Below are positions 3,904 to 5,677 of a stretch of DNA of 5,677 nt, in pieces. Positions within the stretch are counted from its first letter, which is position 1; the number at the start of each line of letters is the position of its first letter. Location of the stretch: NCBI GenBank assembly GCA_026988585.1, contig JALSKY010000316.1, forward strand, positions 1 to 5,677, given 5' to 3'. Source of the stretch: Deltaproteobacteria bacterium (lineage in GTDB: Bacteria > Desulfobacterota > Dissulfuribacteria > Dissulfuribacterales > QOAL01). Under the pieces are notes generated by a model. It was given only the letters and a program-made list of their open reading frames with translations. It was not told the origin of the DNA and made no database searches. The translations under genes were made by a program, and so were the position numbers.

Positions 3904-5677
3904 ATGCTGAACAGGAAAAAAAAGAAAAAAAGGCCCAGAATCTGGGGTGCCAGGGCCATCCTTGTAATAATTTGGCTCAACTGCTTTCTGGTGACCGGGA
4001 TCGCAGGGAGCTTGATCTATGGCTATATGATGCTGGATCTTCCCTCTGTTGAAAGCCTTGTGAACTATGAGCCACCAATGGTTACAGAGGTATATTCATC
4101 GGATGGCAGGCTGATGGCCATCTGGTACAAGGAGAAGCGGTGGCCTGTACCTGTTTCCGAGATACCGGATACCTTGAAAAATGCCTTTCTGGCCGCTGAG
4201 GATGCACGTTTTTACCAGCACAAGGGAATCGACTTTATTGGTGTCATCAGGGCCATTATAAAGAATGTTGAGGCAGGGACCATAGTCCAGGGTGCCAGCA
4301 CCATTACCCAGCAGGTAACCCGTTCCCTTCTCTTGACCAGGGAGCGGACCTGGCTGAGAAAGGTGAAAGAGGCCATTCTTGCATGGCAGATAGATGCAGC
4401 CCTTACTAAAGATCAGATTCTGAATCTCTATCTGAACCAGATATATCTGGGCAGCGGGGCTTATGGTGTGGAGGCTGCAGCCCGAACCTACTTTGCCAAG
4501 CATGTCCAGGATCTTTCCCTTGCTGAATCTGCCTTGCTTGCAGGATTACCCCAGGCACCAAGCCGTTATGATCCATACAAGAATATGGATTTGGCAAAGA
4601 AGCGGCAGGCCTATGTCCTGAAACGCATGTACTATGAGGGGTGGATCTCCAGAGAGGAACAGAAACGTGCATTGCAGGAAAAAATAGTCCTGAAGTCCAT
4701 GAAGATTGTTCCTCCTGTAGGTACAGGCTATTTTATTCAGGATGTCAGAAAGGAGCTGGAGCGCCGCTATGGCAGGAAAAGGCTGCTGACAGAGGGTTTC
4801 AAGATCTTCACCACCCTGGACAGCTCCCTGCAGAAGGCAGCAGTGGATGCAGTGAACAATGGAATCGAATCCCTCTGCAAGAGGCATCCCAAAGACAAGG
4901 CGTTGAGAGAGAACGTACAGGGTGCCCTTCTCTCAATGGATGCTCAGACTGGTGCCATCCTTGCCATGGTTGGAGGACAGGATTATTCCATGAGCCAGTT
5001 CAACCTCACTACCCAGGGAAGGATGCAGCCCGGCAGTTCCTTCAAGCCGATAGTCTATTCTACAGCGATGAAAAAGGGGCTGATTCAGCCCAATACCATC
5101 ATTGTGGATGAACCCATCTCCTTTCCTGGCAGTTCGAGGCAGAAGAGCTGGAATCCGGAGAACTATGATCGGAGTTATCTCGGCCCCATTACCATAAGGA
5201 CTGCCCTCACATATTCCAGGAATATCGTTGCAATAAAGGTGGCCAAAATGGTAGGGATCAAGGCTATACAGCAGCAGGCCCGTGCCATGGGCATCAGTGT
5301 GCCACTTGCCAATGACCTTTCCATTGCCCTTGGATCATCTGCATTGCCGGTAATCCAACTTGTTGATGCCTATAGCGTGTTTGTCAATCAGGGTAAAGGG
5401 GTCAGGGCCCAGTATATCGAGCAGATAGTGGACAGGCACGGCCAGATTCTGGAGATGCTGGAACCGGATTTTTTTGAGGCACTTGATCCGGTTACCGCCT
5501 TTCAAATGGCCTATCTCCTAATGGGAGTAGTACAGGATGGCACCGGAAGATACGCCAAAAGGCTGGGAATACCAGTAGGGGGTAAGACCGGCACCACTGA
5601 CAACTGCAGGGATGCCTGGTTTGTTGGTTTCTCTCCAGAGGTGGTAACCGGCACCTGGATTGGCAGGAAGGATAAAA
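3904..5677 (+). CDS. Class A penicillin-binding protein, PBP1A type (C-terminus cut by window edge)
   Basis: This is a bifunctional peptidoglycan synthase (mrcA/ponA type) that polymerises lipid II and cross-links the strands in the periplasm; 591 residues are visible. A lysine-rich start (KKKKK, 5-9) precedes one membrane anchor (about 18-41). The glycosyltransferase 51 domain shows AAEDARFYQHKGID (97-110, catalytic E99), GASTITQQ (130-137), RKVKE (152-156, second glutamate E156) and ILNLYLNQIYLGSGAYGVEA (172-191). The transpeptidase domain shows PGSSFKP (S378 and K381 of SxxK), SRN (438-440) and KTG (561-563). All catalytic residues are present. Only about 30 residues separate the interdomain linker from the transpeptidase core, so the OB-like insertion of enterobacterial PBP1a is absent. 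The ATG at 3904 is the first start after an in-frame TAA at 3877. It has no Shine-Dalgarno sequence, and A8 and A7 runs follow it. Perhaps 50-200 residues are missing. Confidence 0.95.
   Translation, partial: MLNRKKKKKRPRIWGARAILVIIWLNCFLVTGIAGSLIYGYMMLDLPSVESLVNYEPPMVTEVYSSDGRLMAIWYKEKRWPVPVSEIPDTLKNAFLAAEDARFYQHKGIDFIGVIRAIIKNVEAGTIVQGASTITQQVTRSLLLTRERTWLRKVKEAILAWQIDAALTKDQILNLYLNQIYLGSGAYGVEAAARTYFAKHVQDLSLAESALLAGLPQAPSRYDPYKNMDLAKKRQAYVLKRMYYEGWISREEQKRALQEKIVLKSMKIVPPVGTGYFIQDVRKELERRYGRKRLLTEGFKIFTTLDSSLQKAAVDAVNNGIESLCKRHPKDKALRENVQGALLSMDAQTGAILAMVGGQDYSMSQFNLTTQGRMQPGSSFKPIVYSTAMKKGLIQPNTIIVDEPISFPGSSRQKSWNPENYDRSYLGPITIRTALTYSRNIVAIKVAKMVGIKAIQQQARAMGISVPLANDLSIALGSSALPVIQLVDAYSVFVNQGKGVRAQYIEQIVDRHGQILEMLEPDFFEALDPVTAFQMAYLLMGVVQDGTGRYAKRLGIPVGGKTGTTDNCRDAWFVGFSPEVVTGTWIGRKDK

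Noticed and set aside
4096..4887. Minus-strand frames (4096-4503, 4406-4672, 4546-4887) inside the PBP gene
   Set aside because: All are antisense shadows of the glycosyltransferase coding sequence, which has intact motifs on the plus strand.
4641..5111. Plus-strand 156-codon frame inside the PBP gene
   Set aside because: It is an alternative-frame shadow. The PBP frame is continuous here and carries the SxxK motif.

Overview
The window looks like ordinary bacterial chromosome, probably from an anaerobic Gram-negative lineage such as Desulfobacterota (sulfate-reducer type) or a relative. This is an inference from three things: the yebC-ruvC order, a class A penicillin-binding protein without the enterobacterial OB insertion, and a small Gly/Arg-rich DUF5320-type protein, a family I associate with anaerobes. 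No marker gene fixes the taxon.

Minus-strand half (1-2837). Reading leftwards, the genes are an EHD/dynamin-like NTPase with two membrane segments (1417-2784), yebC (505-1254) and ruvC (475 to beyond base 1). yebC and ruvC form the classical recombination-repair cluster and probably continue into ruvA/ruvB outside the window. A good sigma-70-type promoter lies in the 162-bp gap before yebC. A promoter of the same layout (TTGCCY, 17-bp spacer, near-consensus -10) lies just upstream of the NTPase gene, so the NTPase is probably its own unit, with possible read-through into yebC-ruvC.

Middle (2785-3903). A 427-bp divergent intergenic region separates the NTPase gene from a small plus-strand gene (3212-3469) encoding an 85-residue DUF5320-like protein with a perfect ribosome binding site. 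A strong imperfect hairpin (3485-3530) follows that gene. The next 370 bp have no convincing gene, but hold a candidate promoter (3755-3782), a long inverted repeat (3787-3806 with 3871-3888) and a chain of tiny ORFs ending one base before the next start codon.

Plus-strand right end (3904-5677). A class A (bifunctional) penicillin-binding protein of the PBP1A type begins at 3904 and runs off the window at residue 591, with all glycosyltransferase and transpeptidase motifs intact.

Working together: RuvC and YebC form a housekeeping pair, and the PBP builds peptidoglycan. The EHD-like NTPase is the most unusual gene. It matches the EHD (eukaryotic endocytic recycling) branch of the dynamin superfamily more closely than I would expect for a generic bacterial GTPase. 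I see no mobile element, CRISPR array, tRNA or rRNA. I do not see a complete new multi-gene system; the two points most worth following are the EHD-like NTPase and the structured leader of the PBP gene.
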